DNA of 64,000 nucleotides, from assembly GCF_943737005.1 (NCBI RefSeq), contig NZ_CALSFU010000005.1, positions 62,001 to 126,000 on the forward strand, given 5' to 3'. A model generated the notes under the pieces. The model was not told the origin of the DNA and made no database searches. It saw only the letters and a list, made by a program, of their open reading frames with translations. This stretch comes from Achromobacter sp. Marseille-Q4962 (GTDB taxonomy: Bacteria; Pseudomonadota; Gammaproteobacteria; Burkholderiales; Burkholderiaceae_B). This document shows positions 45,490 through 57,797 of this stretch, one piece after another. The stretch's first letter is position 1, and the number at the start of each line of letters is the position of its first letter. The translations under genes and the position numbers were made by a program.

Positions 45490-47696
45490 GGGCCGGTCCG
45501 TCCGGCGCGGCGGGCGGCGGGCGCTCGCGCCGCTGGCGGCGCGCGGGCCTGTGCGCCGCCGGCGCGGCCGCCGCGCTGGCCGTCGCGATGGTTGCGCTGG
45601 ACCGCCTGTATCCGCTGCCGCCCATTAATTCCGACGGCGCTGCCGTGGTGGTGGCCGCCGGCGGCGCGCCGCTGCGCACCTATCCCAGCCGCGACGGCGT
45701 GTGGCGCTACCCCGTGACGCCCGAGCGGGTTTCGCCGCGCTACCTCGACACCCTGCTGACTTACGAAGACCGCTGGTTCTATTGGCATCCGGGGGTCAAC
45801 CCCGTTTCCCTGGCGCGCGCCGGCTGGCAGTGGCTGGCCAATCGCCGCATCGTGTCCGGCGGGTCCACGCTGACCATGCAGGTGGCGCGGCTCATCGACC
45901 CGCAGCTCGCCGGCCGCCCGTCGCGCACGCTGGGCGCCAAGCTGCGGCAGGCCTGGCGCGCCGTGCAGTTGGAAATGCACTACAGCAAGGACGAGATCCT
46001 GTCGCTCTACCTGACGCACGCGCCCATGGGCGGCATCGTGGAAGGGGTGGAAATGGGGGCGCGGATGTGGCTGGGCAAGTCGCCCGCCGACCTGAGCGCG
46101 GCCGAGGCCGCCTTGCTGACGGCGCTGCCGCAGGCGCCGTCCCGGCTGCGGCCCGACCGCCATCCCGAGGCCGCGCGGGCGGCGCGCGACAAGGTGCTGG
46201 ACCGCATGGCGGAGCTGGGGCGGGCCAGCCCGGCCGAGGTGGCCGACGCCAAGATCGAGAACGTGGTCGCGCCGCCGCTGCGCGCGCGCTGGATGGCGCC
46301 GCTGGCGGCCCAGCGCCTGCTGCAGGACGCGGCGGCCGGCCGCGCCGGCGGGCGGCCGGGCCTCGTGCGCTCGACGCTGGACGCCGACACGCAATCGGCG
46401 GTGGAGCGCATGCTGCTGGACCGCGTGGACGGCCTGCCGCCCAAAGTGTCGATGGCGGTGCTCGTCATGGACAACGACAGCCTCGAGGTCAAGGCGTATG
46501 CCGGATCGGCCGATTTTTCCGACGCCAGCCGCTATGCCTACGTGGACATGGTGCGCGCGGTGCGCTCGCCCGGCTCCACGCTCAAGCCCTTCCTGTATGC
46601 GCAGGCGCTGGACCAGGGGCTGATCCATTCCGAAAGCCTGCTTATCGACGCGCCGCTGTCTTTCGGCGGCTACGCCCCGGGCAACTTCCAGGCGGCGTTT
46701 TCGGGGCCGGTAAGCGTGGCGCAGGCGCTGCAGCGTTCGCTGAACGTGCCGGCGGTCGATCTGCTGGACCGCGTCGGGCCCGCCAGTTTCGCATCGGTTA
46801 TGCTGGCGGGAGGCGTGCGGCTGCGCCTGCCGGCGGGCGCCAGTCCCAACCTGAGCTTGATTTTGGGCGGGGCCGGCGCCACATTGGAAGAACTGGTGGG
46901 TGCCTACCGCGCGCTGGCCCGCGGCGGCATTTCGGGGCGACCCCGGCTGCGGCCGGGCGACCCCCGGATCGAGTCCCGTATGATGAGCGCGGGCGCGGCC
47001 TGGATCGTGCGCGATATCCTGGAAGGCGGCGGGCATCCCGACCGGCCTTTCTACGAATCGGGCAGTCCGGGGCGCAGGCTGGCCTGGAAGACCGGCACCA
47101 GTTTTGGTTTCCGCGACGCCTGGGCGGTCGGAGTGACCGACAGGTGGACGATCGGGGTCTGGGTGGGCCGTCCCGACGGCACGCCGAATCCCGGCTTCTT
47201 CGGCGCCAACGTCGCGGCGCCGCTTCTGCAGGACATCGTGGCCGCGCTGCCGGAAGGCCCGCAGCGCGCCCGCGCCAGGCCCGAAACGGTGCAGGCGGTG
47301 GTGACCTGCTGGCCCCTGGGCTACCGGCTGGGCAGCGTTCCGTCCGGCCGGTGCCCGGAGCAGCGCGCCGCCTGGGCCCTGAACGATACGGTGCCGCCGT
47401 CGTTTCCCGGCTATGCCGACGCCTCGCGCGGTCCGCTGCGCCTGGCCGGACTGGCTGACGGTTCGGTGCTGCGCCCGGTGCCCGGCCGCCGCCAGGTGGC
47501 GGTGGACGTGCAGGCGGAAGGCGCGGCGGGTGAAGTATGGTGGATGCTGGACGGGCGTGTGGTGGATCGCCGACAGGCGGATCATCCGTTTAATCTGGTG
47601 CTCGGGCGCGACGGCAGGTATACGCTTACCGTCATGGATGGACAGGGCCGCCACGACAGCGTGGTTTTTGAAATCGCTGGCGTTACGCCCCGATAG
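45486..47696 (+). CDS. pbpC: Penicillin-binding protein 1C
   Basis: A 736-residue class A PBP. After a short tail and a membrane helix (about 22-40), a family 51 glycosyltransferase domain (about 60-250) holds LTYEDRWFYWHPGVNP with the catalytic glutamate and RIVSGGSTLTMQVARL. The transpeptidase domain has S364-x-x-K367 (SPGSTLKPF) and KTGTSFGF. A C-terminal BiPBP_C domain (about 640-736) marks PBP1C. The only sensible start is TTG at 45486, overlapping the preceding TGA, so it should be translated by coupling. An internal ATG at 45588 would remove the membrane anchor. Confidence 0.93.
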   Translation: MRAGPSGAAGGGRSRRWRRAGLCAAGAAAALAVAMVALDRLYPLPPINSDGAAVVVAAGGAPLRTYPSRDGVWRYPVTPERVSPRYLDTLLTYEDRWFYWHPGVNPVSLARAGWQWLANRRIVSGGSTLTMQVARLIDPQLAGRPSRTLGAKLRQAWRAVQLEMHYSKDEILSLYLTHAPMGGIVEGVEMGARMWLGKSPADLSAAEAALLTALPQAPSRLRPDRHPEAARAARDKVLDRMAELGRASPAEVADAKIENVVAPPLRARWMAPLAAQRLLQDAAAGRAGGRPGLVRSTLDADTQSAVERMLLDRVDGLPPKVSMAVLVMDNDSLEVKAYAGSADFSDASRYAYVDMVRAVRSPGSTLKPFLYAQALDQGLIHSESLLIDAPLSFGGYAPGNFQAAFSGPVSVAQALQRSLNVPAVDLLDRVGPASFASVMLAGGVRLRLPAGASPNLSLILGGAGATLEELVGAYRALARGGISGRPRLRPGDPRIESRMMSAGAAWIVRDILEGGGHPDRPFYESGSPGRRLAWKTGTSFGFRDAWAVGVTDRWTIGVWVGRPDGTPNPGFFGANVAAPLLQDIVAALPEGPQRARARPETVQAVVTCWPLGYRLGSVPSGRCPEQRAAWALNDTVPPSFPGYADASRGPLRLAGLADGSVLRPVPGRRQVAVDVQAEGAAGEVWWMLDGRVVDRRQADHPFNLVLGRDGRYTLTVMDGQGRHDSVVFEIAGVTPR

Positions 47697-47748
47697 GCAT
47701 AGAATATGAATCGTGTATTTGACCGCTTCGATGCGTTACGGAGGAAGC

Positions 47749-50061
<2,313 letters not shown>

Positions 50062-50077
50062 CGCCGGTCCGCCTTGC

Positions 50078-51427
50078 ATGCATAACGGCGCGCGGCAGGA
50101 GGCGCGGACCTCCCCGGAAGCGGGCACCGAACCGCTCATCGAGTGCGAGCTTTGCGGCAGCGTGTACCGCCGGCGCGAGCTCGCGCCGCGCGAAACGGCC
50201 AGTTGCTCGCGCTGCGGCTCCACGCTGTGGCGCTACAGCGGGCTGACGCTCTCCAACTGGCTGGCGCTGGCGCTGACGGCCCTGATCGTCTTCGGCATCG
50301 CCAACGCCTATCCCGTGGCTTTCATGTCGGTGCAGGGCATGACGCAGCAGGCGTCCATGCTCGATGCCGTCATCATCACCTGGCGCCAGGGGCACTGGGT
50401 GGTGGCGCTCATGACCGGCCTGGCGGGCTTCGGCCTGCCGCTGCTGCAGCTGGCGGTGCTGCTCTGGGTGATCGGCCCGCTGGCGGCCGGGCGCGAACCG
50501 CCGGCCTTCCGCCAGGCGATGCGCGTGCTGGGCCTGCTGCGCCCCTGGTGCATGGTGCCCGTTTTCCTGCTGGGCGTGCTGGTGTCGGTGGTGAAGCTGG
50601 CCGGCATGGCGTCGGTGTCGCCCGGCATGGGCCTGGCCGGATTCGGCCTGCTCACCGTGCTGCTCACTATGCTGGGCAGGCTGTCCCCTCATGTGATCTG
50701 GCGGTACGCCGAAAGCGCGGGCGTGGTGCCGGTGCACGTGCCGCGCGCGGGGCCGGACGTGGTGCTGGCCGGCTGCCATGTGTGCGGCCAGGTGCAGGCG
50801 CTGCCGCGCGATGCCGACCCCGAGGAAACCCACGCCTGCGTGCGTTGCCATGCCGTGGTCCATTACCGCAAGCCCGATCACCTTGCGCGGAGCTGGGCGC
50901 TGCTGATCGCCGCCGCCATCTTCTACATTCCGGCCAATGTGCTGCCCGTGATGCAGATCCGCTCGCTGCTGGGCGACAGCGGCCACACCATCCTGGGCGG
51001 GGTGGTGGAGCTCTGGGAAACCGGCTCGTGGGACATCGCGCTCATCGTCTTCATTGCCAGCGTGGCCGTGCCGCTGACCAAGCTGCTTGCCATGGCCCTG
51101 CTGCTGCTTACCCAGCAATGGGGCAGCGCCACCAGCCTGCGCCCGCGCACGCGGCTCTATCAGTTGGTCGAATTCATCGGGCAATGGTCCATGCTGGACG
51201 TGTTCGTCGTCATCCTGCTGGCCGCCCTGGCCGATTTCCAGGGACTGATGGCCATCAGCGCGGGGGCGGGCGCGGCCGCCTTCGGCCTGGTGGTCATTCT
51301 CACCATGCTGTCGGCCATGAGCTTCGATCTGCGGCGCAGCTGGGACCTGGAGCGGCAAGGTGAAATAGAATCACCGTCATCGAATTTCGCGGCCCGCGCT
51401 GCGGCGGCCGGGGAACCCGCCGGCTGA
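50078..51427 (+). CDS. pqiA: Paraquat-inducible protein A (PqiA)
   Basis: A 449-residue inner-membrane protein with two repeats of the PqiA domain, each a CxxC zinc ribbon followed by four helices. Ribbon 1 is CELCG...CSRCG (about 23-47) and ribbon 2 is CHVCG...CVRCH (about 227-255). NWLALALTALIVFGIANAYPV and SWALLIAAAIFYIPANVLPVM open the two helical blocks. It works with the MCE protein PqiB in envelope lipid transport. The gene starts 16 bp after clpA and is 34 bp from pqiB. Confidence 0.93.
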   Translation: MHNGARQEARTSPEAGTEPLIECELCGSVYRRRELAPRETASCSRCGSTLWRYSGLTLSNWLALALTALIVFGIANAYPVAFMSVQGMTQQASMLDAVIITWRQGHWVVALMTGLAGFGLPLLQLAVLLWVIGPLAAGREPPAFRQAMRVLGLLRPWCMVPVFLLGVLVSVVKLAGMASVSPGMGLAGFGLLTVLLTMLGRLSPHVIWRYAESAGVVPVHVPRAGPDVVLAGCHVCGQVQALPRDADPEETHACVRCHAVVHYRKPDHLARSWALLIAAAIFYIPANVLPVMQIRSLLGDSGHTILGGVVELWETGSWDIALIVFIASVAVPLTKLLAMALLLLTQQWGSATSLRPRTRLYQLVEFIGQWSMLDVFVVILLAALADFQGLMAISAGAGAAAFGLVVILTMLSAMSFDLRRSWDLERQGEIESPSSNFAARAAAAGEPAG

Positions 51428-51461
51428 AGCCGCCCACCTTCGCGCGGAAAAAAGGAAAAGA

Positions 51462-53126
51462 ATGTCCGATCAAGTCCCAGGCTCCGGGGAATCCGACTAC
51501 GCAACACCCACTGTCACGCGCAAGCGCCAGAACCGCATTTCGTGGATCTGGCTCGTGCCCGTGGTGGCGGCGCTCATGGGCCTGTCGCTGGTGGTGCGCA
51601 CCTGGCTGCAGGCCGGGCCCGAGATTTCCATTTCCTTCAATACCGCCGAAGGCCTGGAGGTGGGCAAGACCCAGCTCCGCTACAAGGACGTGAACGTCGG
51701 CACGGTGCAGTCGATCGGCTTCAACGAAGACCGCAGCAAGGTGGTGGTCAAGGCCGAGCTGGCCAAGGAAGTCGCCGACCTGGCGCGCGAGGGCACCAAT
51801 TTCTGGGTGGTGCGGCCGCGCCTGGGCGTGAGCGGGGTGTCGGGCCTGGGCACCCTGTTGTCGGGCGCCTACATCGGCGTGGACGCGCCGGAGGGCGGCA
51901 ACGGGCAGAAAAAAGCCACCAAGTTCGAGTTCGAGGGCCTGGAAACGCCGCCCGCCGTCACTCATGACCGCGCCGGCAAGCGTTTCCGGCTCAAGGCGGA
52001 AGACCTGGGCTCGCTCGACGTGGGCTCCCCGGTGTATTTCCGCCGCATCACCGTGGGGCGCGTCATCGGCTACGAACTGGACAAGACCGGCGGCGCCGTG
52101 AACGTGGAGGTGTTCGTGGACGCGCCCAACGACCAATTCGTCACCAGCGGCACGCGCTTCTGGAACGCCAGCGGGGTGGACTTCAGCGTCAACGCCGACG
52201 GCCTGAAAGTGCGCACGCAGTCGCTGGTGTCCATGGCCGTGGGCGGCGTGGCGTTCGAGCCCGTCTACACGGCGCGCGGCGCCGACCAGCCGGCCCCGCC
52301 CGACGCCGAGTTCCAGCTCTACGGCACCGAGGCGCAGGCCAAGGCCAACCCCGACGCCGAGCGTTTCGACATCCGCATGCGGTTCGACCAGTCGATCCGC
52401 GGCCTGGCGGTGGGCGCGCCGGTGGACTTCAGCGGCATCACGCTGGGCAACGTCACTGCCATCAACCTGGACTTCGACGACAAGGCCAAGCGGTTCTATT
52501 CGGTGGTGGACGCCACGCTCTATCCGGAGCGCCTGGGCCGCGTGTTCGAGGAAGTGCGCAAGCGCGCCGAGCGCGACGGCGACGTCGCGGGCAACCGGCT
52601 GCTGGCGGGCATGATCGGCCACGGCCTGCGCGCCCAGTTGCGCACCGCCAACCTGCTGACCGGCCAGCTCTTCGTGAGCCTGGACGTGTTCCCCAACGCC
52701 AAGCCGGTGGAGTTCAAGCCGTCCACGCCGGCCGTGATCCCGACCGTGCCCGGCAACCTCGACCAGCTCCAGCAGCAGGTCAGCAATATCGTCGCCAAGA
52801 TCGAAAAGATTCCCTTCGACAAGATCGGCGAAGACTTGCGCGCCACGCTGTCCAGCACGTCCCGCCTCATGAACCGCCTGGACAAGCAGGTGGCGCCGCA
52901 GGCGCAGGCCGTGTTCCGTCAGGCCAAGGAATCGCTGGCGCAGATCAATGCGCTGGTTTCGCCCGACGGCTCGCTGCCGGTCAATGCCGAGCGCGCCATG
53001 CAGGAGCTGGGCCGGGCGGCCCGTTCGCTGCGCGCGCTGGCCGACTTCCTGCAATCCAACCCCGAGGCGCTGCTGCGCGGCCGAGGGGAAGACCCCATCC
53101 CCGGCGCCGGGCCGGTGAGGAACTGA
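51462..53126 (+). CDS. pqiB: MCE-domain protein PqiB
   Basis: A 554-residue protein with one N-terminal helix (about 26-44; WIWLVPVVAALMGLSLVV) and three MCE repeats (about 48-145, 165-275 and 295-405). Each carries the GLEVGKTQLRYKDVNVG-like or GSPVYFRRITVG-like signature. A C-terminal coiled coil (about 430-520) builds the needle. E. coli PqiB has the same three-ring plan and spans the periplasm to conduct lipids. It is 4 bp from pqiC. Confidence 0.94.
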   Translation: MSDQVPGSGESDYATPTVTRKRQNRISWIWLVPVVAALMGLSLVVRTWLQAGPEISISFNTAEGLEVGKTQLRYKDVNVGTVQSIGFNEDRSKVVVKAELAKEVADLAREGTNFWVVRPRLGVSGVSGLGTLLSGAYIGVDAPEGGNGQKKATKFEFEGLETPPAVTHDRAGKRFRLKAEDLGSLDVGSPVYFRRITVGRVIGYELDKTGGAVNVEVFVDAPNDQFVTSGTRFWNASGVDFSVNADGLKVRTQSLVSMAVGGVAFEPVYTARGADQPAPPDAEFQLYGTEAQAKANPDAERFDIRMRFDQSIRGLAVGAPVDFSGITLGNVTAINLDFDDKAKRFYSVVDATLYPERLGRVFEEVRKRAERDGDVAGNRLLAGMIGHGLRAQLRTANLLTGQLFVSLDVFPNAKPVEFKPSTPAVIPTVPGNLDQLQQQVSNIVAKIEKIPFDKIGEDLRATLSSTSRLMNRLDKQVAPQAQAVFRQAKESLAQINALVSPDGSLPVNAERAMQELGRAARSLRALADFLQSNPEALLRGRGEDPIPGAGPVRN

Positions 53127-53130
53127 GCCG

Positions 53131-53793
53131 ATGAAATTTCCTTCCGTCCGAACCGCCCTGGCCGGCGCCGCCCTGGCAGCCGCGCTGGCGGGCTGCTCGT
53201 CTTCGGCGCCGCCGCGCTATTACACCCTGTCCGTTCCGGCGGCCGACGCCGCGCCCCGCGTGCAGGCCGGGTATCTCATCGACGTGCTGCCGGTCAGCGT
53301 GCCCGCGCAGGCCGACCAGCCGCAACTCATGGTGCGCACGGAGGAGGGCTCGGTGGCCGCCCTGTACGGCGAACGCTGGGCCGCGCCGCTGGCCGAGGAG
53401 ATCCGCGACGCCCTGTCCGACGCGCTCAAGCGCGACCTGGGCGCGCTGGACGTGCGTACCGTGAAGCCGGCCGCCAACGCGCCCGTCTGGCGGGTGCAGG
53501 CCGATGTGCAGGGCTTCGACCTGGTGGCCGGCAGCCGGGCGCAACTGGACGCCACCTGGCGCGTCCGGCCGCTCAACACGGCGGGCGAGGGGCGGCTCTG
53601 CCGCAGCCTGGTGGTCGAGAACGTGGACGGCGAAGGCGCGCCGGCCCTGGTGGCCGCCCAGCGGCGCGCCGTGGCGGCGCTGGCCGGCGCCATGGCGGCC
53701 GCCATCCGCGGCGGGACGGAAGACGCGGGCTCTTCCGTGCGCACGCTGGGCTGCACGGCCCTGCCGCGCGCCCAGGGTGAAAACCCCGCGTGA
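53131..53793 (+). CDS. pqiC: PqiC outer-membrane lipoprotein
   Basis: A 220-residue ABC-type-transport auxiliary lipoprotein (DUF330, PqiC/YmbA). A lipobox LAGC gives lipidated C22 followed by SSSAP. RYYTLSVPAADA, IDVLPVSVPAQADQPQLMVRTEEG and the VQGFDLVAGSRAQLDATW segments match the family. It forms the outer-membrane base of the PqiB tube. It is the last gene of pqiABC; no terminator is seen before putA. Confidence 0.92.
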   Translation: MKFPSVRTALAGAALAAALAGCSSSAPPRYYTLSVPAADAAPRVQAGYLIDVLPVSVPAQADQPQLMVRTEEGSVAALYGERWAAPLAEEIRDALSDALKRDLGALDVRTVKPAANAPVWRVQADVQGFDLVAGSRAQLDATWRVRPLNTAGEGRLCRSLVVENVDGEGAPALVAAQRRAVAALAGAMAAAIRGGTEDAGSSVRTLGCTALPRAQGENPA

Positions 53794-53802
53794 TCTCAAT
53801 CA

Positions 53803-53844
53803 GTTAACCATAGGGTTAACCGCAATACAAACCCGGTTGCAACC
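53803..53844 (+). promoter_or_regulatory. putA operator region with GTTGCA palindrome
   Basis: GGTTGCAACC (53835-53844) is a perfect palindrome containing GTTGCA, the core that E. coli PutA binds through its ribbon-helix-helix domain. Two GTTAACC repeats (53803-53809 and 53815-53821, 12 bp apart) lie just upstream. All are within the 123 bp before putA, whose product has that DNA-binding domain. Autoregulation is inferred. Confidence 0.6.
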
Positions 53845-53916
53845 TGACTAGCATACGGTCGTACCCACCGGCCGTCCGGCCGGCGATCTCCGTCATGCGA
53901 CAGGAAGCAATCTCTT

Positions 53917-56900
53917 ATGGCCAGCACGACCCTAGGCGTCAAAGTCGATGACGCGCTGCGCGATCGCCTGAAGGCGGCGGCGCAAAAGCTCAACTGCACG
54001 CCGCACTGGCTGCACAAGCAAGCCATTCTTTCCTATCTGGACCGGATCGAGCGGGGGCACCTGCCCGCCGAGATGTCGCACCTGGCCGGCGAAGACGGCG
54101 CGGACGAGGAGCACGGCGAGGCGGCCGCCGTCCAGGTGCCGCCTTTCTACGAATTCGGCCAGGACGTGCAGCCCCAGTCGGTGCTGCGCGCGGCCATCAC
54201 CGCCGCCTACCGCCGCCCCGAACCCGAGTGCGTGCCGCTGCTGCTGGGCCAGGCGCGGGTGCCCAATCCCGACAAGGTGCACGCCATGGCGGCCGGCCTG
54301 GTGCGCAAGCTGCGCGGCAAGCGCGGCGGCGGCGGCGTCGAAGGGCTGATCCAGGAGTTTTCGCTGTCCAGCCAGGAAGGCGTGGCGCTGATGTGTCTGG
54401 CCGAAGCCCTGCTGCGCATTCCCGACCGCGCCACGCGCGATGCGCTCATCCGCGACAAGATCGCCCGCGGCGACTGGAAATCGCATATGGGCGGGTCGCA
54501 GTCGCTGTTCGTCAACGCGGCGACCTGGGGCCTGATGATCACCGGCAAGCTGGTGGCGGTGAGCAGCGAGCAGTCGCTGTCCAAGGCGCTGACGCGCCTC
54601 ATCGGCAAGGGCGGCGAGCCGCTGGTGCGCAAAGGCGTGAATATCGCGATGCGCATGATGGGCGAGCAGTTCGTGTCGGGCCAGACCATTTCCGAGGCGC
54701 TGGCCAACAACCGCAAGATGGAGGCGAGGGGCTTCCGCTACTCCTACGACATGCTGGGCGAAGCGGCCACCACGGCGGAGGACGCCGAGCGCTATTACGC
54801 CTCGTACGAACAGGCCATCCACGCCATCGGCAAGGCCGCGGCGGGCCGCGGCATCTACGAAGGCCCCGGCATTTCCATCAAGCTCTCGGCCCTGCATCCG
54901 CGCTATTCGCGCGCCCAGCGCGAGCGCGTCATGGCCGAGCTGCTGCCGCGCGTGAAGGCGCTGACCGTGCTGGCGCGCAGCTACGACATCGGCCTGAACA
55001 TCGACGCCGAGGAGGCCGACCGGCTGGAAATCTCGCTGGACCTGCTGGAAGCGCTCTGTTTCGAGCCCGAGCTCGAAGGCTGGAACGGGATCGGCTTCGT
55101 GATCCAGGCCTATCAGAAGCGCGCGCCCTTCGTCATCGACTACGTGGTGGACCTGGCGCGCCGCAGCCGCCACCGCATCATGGTGCGCCTGGTGAAGGGC
55201 GCCTACTGGGATACGGAAATCAAGCGCGCCCAGGTCGACGGCCTGGAGGGCTATCCCGTCTACACGCGCAAGGTGTACACCGACGTGGCCTACCTGGCCT
55301 GCGCGCGCAAGCTGCTCGCGGCGCCGGACGCGGTCTATCCGCAGTTCGCCACGCACAATGCCTACACGCTCTCCGCCATCTACCAGTTGGCGGGCCAGAA
55401 CTACTACCCGGGCCAGTACGAGTTCCAGTGCCTGCACGGCATGGGCGAGCCCCTGTACGACGAAGTGGTGGGGCCGGCGGCGCAGGGCAAGCTGAACCGG
55501 CCGTGCCGCATCTACGCGCCGGTGGGCACGCACGAGACGCTGCTGGCCTACCTGGTGCGCCGGCTGCTGGAAAACGGCGCCAACACGTCCTTCGTCAACC
55601 TCATCGGCGACGAGAGCATTCCGGTGGAGCAACTGGTGGCCGACCCGGTCGAGGTCGCCTCGCGCATCGCGCCGCTGGGCGCGCCGCACGAGAAGATTCC
55701 GCTGCCGCGCGAGCTTTACGGCAATCCGCAGCAGGGCGCGCGCGCCAATTCCGCGGGCCTGGACCTCAGCAACGAGCACCGGCTGGGTTCGCTGTCGGCC
55801 GCGCTGCAGGCCAGCGCCGGCACGCCCTGGCGCGCCATGCCCATGCTGGGCGAAGGCGAGGCGCCCTGGGACCCGGCGCGCGCCGTCGAGGTGCGCAACC
55901 CCGCCAACGTGCGCGACGTGGTGGGCCACGTGATCGAGGCCACCTCCGGAGAGGCCCAGGCCGCGCTGCGGGCGGCCGGCAACGCCGCGCCGATCTGGCA
56001 GTCCACGCCGGTGGCCGAGCGGGCGCTGTGCCTGCGGCGCGCCGCGCAGCTCATGGAAGAACAGATGCAGACGCTGCTGGGCCTCATCGTGCGCGAGGCC
56101 GGCAAGTCGCTGCCTAACGCCATCGCCGAAGTGCGCGAGGCGGTGGACTTCCTGCGCTACTACGCCGACCAGGCCGCGCGCGAGTTCGGCAACGACACGC
56201 ACCGCCCGCTGGGCACGGTGCTGTGCATCAGCCCGTGGAACTTCCCGCTGGCCATCTTCACGGGCCAGGTCGCGGCGGCGCTGGCGGCCGGCAATACCGT
56301 GCTGGCCAAGCCAGCCGAACAGACGCCGCTCATCGCGGCCCAGGCCGTGGGCATCCTGCGTGCGGCCGGCGTGCCGGCCGGCGCGGTGCAGCTGCTGCCG
56401 GGGCGCGGCGAAACCGTGGGCGCGCAGCTCGTGGCCGACCCGGGCGTGCGCGGCGTGATGTTCACCGGCTCCACCGACGTGGCGCGCATCATCGCCCGCA
56501 CCCTGGCCAGCCGCCTGGACGACAACGGCCACACCATTCCGCTCATCGCCGAGACGGGCGGCCAGAACGCCATGGTGGTGGATTCCTCCGCGCTGGCCGA
56601 GCAGGTGGTGTTCGACGTGCTGACCTCCGCCTTCGATTCGGCGGGCCAGCGCTGTTCGGCCCTGCGCGTGCTGTGCGTGCAGGAGGATTGCGCCGACCAC
56701 ATGCTCACCATGTTGCGCGGCGCGATGCGCGAGCTCAGCGTGGGCAACCCCGACCGGCTGTCCGTGGACGTGGGGCCGGTGATCGACGCGGAAGCGCGCG
56801 ACGGCATCCTGCGCCACATCGACGCCATGCGCGCGGCCGGCCATCGCGTGGACCAGGTGCCGCTGGGGCCCGAGTGCCGCCATGGCACCTTCGTGGCGCC

Positions 56901-57738
56901 CACGCTCATCGAGATCGACGACATCTCCGAACTCACGCGCGAAGTGTTCGGCCCGGTGCTGCACGTGCTGCGCTACCGCCGCGGCGAGCTGGACGGCGTG
57001 CTGGAGGCCGTGAACGCCACCGGCTACGGCCTTACCTTCGGCGTGCATACGCGCATCGACGAAACCATCGCCCACGTCACCGACCGCATCCACGCGGGCA
57101 ACATCTACGTCAACCGCAACATCGTGGGCGCGGTGGTCGGGGTGCAGCCTTTCGGCGGGGAGGGGCTGTCGGGCACAGGCCCGAAGGCGGGCGGCCCGCT
57201 GTACATGTACCGCCTGCTGGGCACGCGCCCGCCGGGGCTGCCGCCCGCGCTGGACGCGGCCGCGCCGCTGCCGCAGCGCATCGCGCTGCCGGGGCCCACG
57301 GGCGAAACCAACACCTACGTGGTGGAGCCGCGAGGCGCGGTGTACTGCGTGGCCGCTACCGAGGCGGGCGCGCGGGCGCAATGGGAGGCCGCGCGCCGCA
57401 CGGGCAACCACGCCTGGTTCGCCGACACGCCGGCCGCGCGGTCCCTGCTGGCGGGGCTGGACGCGGCCCAGCAGGAGCAGGCCGGCATTCTGGACGACGC
57501 CGAGGTAGACCAGGCGGACTTCCAGGCAGTACTGTTCGAGGGTGACGGCGATGCGCTGCTGGCGCTCAACCAGCGCATCGCGCAGCGGCCGGGCCCCCTC
57601 CTGGCCGTGCACGGGCTGAGCCCGGACGCGCTCGCGGCCGGCGCGGCCTACGTGCCGGAACGCCTGCTCGCGGAGCGCTCGATCAGCGTGAACACCGCCG
57701 CGGCGGGCGGCAACGCCAGTCTCATGACCATAGGTTGA
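53917..57738 (+). CDS. putA: Trifunctional proline utilization protein PutA
   Basis: A 1273-residue protein oxidising proline to glutamate. A ribbon-helix-helix DNA-binding domain is at about 1-47 (STTLGVKVDDALRDRLKAAA). The FAD proline dehydrogenase barrel lies at about 190-520 (RYSYDMLGEAA, DAEEADRLEISLDLL, VRLVKGAYWDTEIKRAQ and FATHNAYT). The P5C dehydrogenase at about 590-1110 has E879 (ETGGQN) and nucleophile C913 (GQRCSALR). A C-terminal trifunctional-type domain follows. The repressor role switches on FAD reduction and membrane binding in E. coli. GTTGCA motifs lie both before and after the gene. Confidence 0.97.
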   Translation: MASTTLGVKVDDALRDRLKAAAQKLNCTPHWLHKQAILSYLDRIERGHLPAEMSHLAGEDGADEEHGEAAAVQVPPFYEFGQDVQPQSVLRAAITAAYRRPEPECVPLLLGQARVPNPDKVHAMAAGLVRKLRGKRGGGGVEGLIQEFSLSSQEGVALMCLAEALLRIPDRATRDALIRDKIARGDWKSHMGGSQSLFVNAATWGLMITGKLVAVSSEQSLSKALTRLIGKGGEPLVRKGVNIAMRMMGEQFVSGQTISEALANNRKMEARGFRYSYDMLGEAATTAEDAERYYASYEQAIHAIGKAAAGRGIYEGPGISIKLSALHPRYSRAQRERVMAELLPRVKALTVLARSYDIGLNIDAEEADRLEISLDLLEALCFEPELEGWNGIGFVIQAYQKRAPFVIDYVVDLARRSRHRIMVRLVKGAYWDTEIKRAQVDGLEGYPVYTRKVYTDVAYLACARKLLAAPDAVYPQFATHNAYTLSAIYQLAGQNYYPGQYEFQCLHGMGEPLYDEVVGPAAQGKLNRPCRIYAPVGTHETLLAYLVRRLLENGANTSFVNLIGDESIPVEQLVADPVEVASRIAPLGAPHEKIPLPRELYGNPQQGARANSAGLDLSNEHRLGSLSAALQASAGTPWRAMPMLGEGEAPWDPARAVEVRNPANVRDVVGHVIEATSGEAQAALRAAGNAAPIWQSTPVAERALCLRRAAQLMEEQMQTLLGLIVREAGKSLPNAIAEVREAVDFLRYYADQAAREFGNDTHRPLGTVLCISPWNFPLAIFTGQVAAALAAGNTVLAKPAEQTPLIAAQAVGILRAAGVPAGAVQLLPGRGETVGAQLVADPGVRGVMFTGSTDVARIIARTLASRLDDNGHTIPLIAETGGQNAMVVDSSALAEQVVFDVLTSAFDSAGQRCSALRVLCVQEDCADHMLTMLRGAMRELSVGNPDRLSVDVGPVIDAEARDGILRHIDAMRAAGHRVDQVPLGPECRHGTFVAPTLIEIDDISELTREVFGPVLHVLRYRRGELDGVLEAVNATGYGLTFGVHTRIDETIAHVTDRIHAGNIYVNRNIVGAVVGVQPFGGEGLSGTGPKAGGPLYMYRLLGTRPPGLPPALDAAAPLPQRIALPGPTGETNTYVVEPRGAVYCVAATEAGARAQWEAARRTGNHAWFADTPAARSLLAGLDAAQQEQAGILDDAEVDQADFQAVLFEGDGDALLALNQRIAQRPGPLLAVHGLSPDALAAGAAYVPERLLAERSISVNTAAAGGNASLMTIG

Positions 57739-57797
57739 AGTCCTTAGGTTGAAGCACAGGTAGAACCGGAGACGACCAAGGGTTATCTCCAATATCA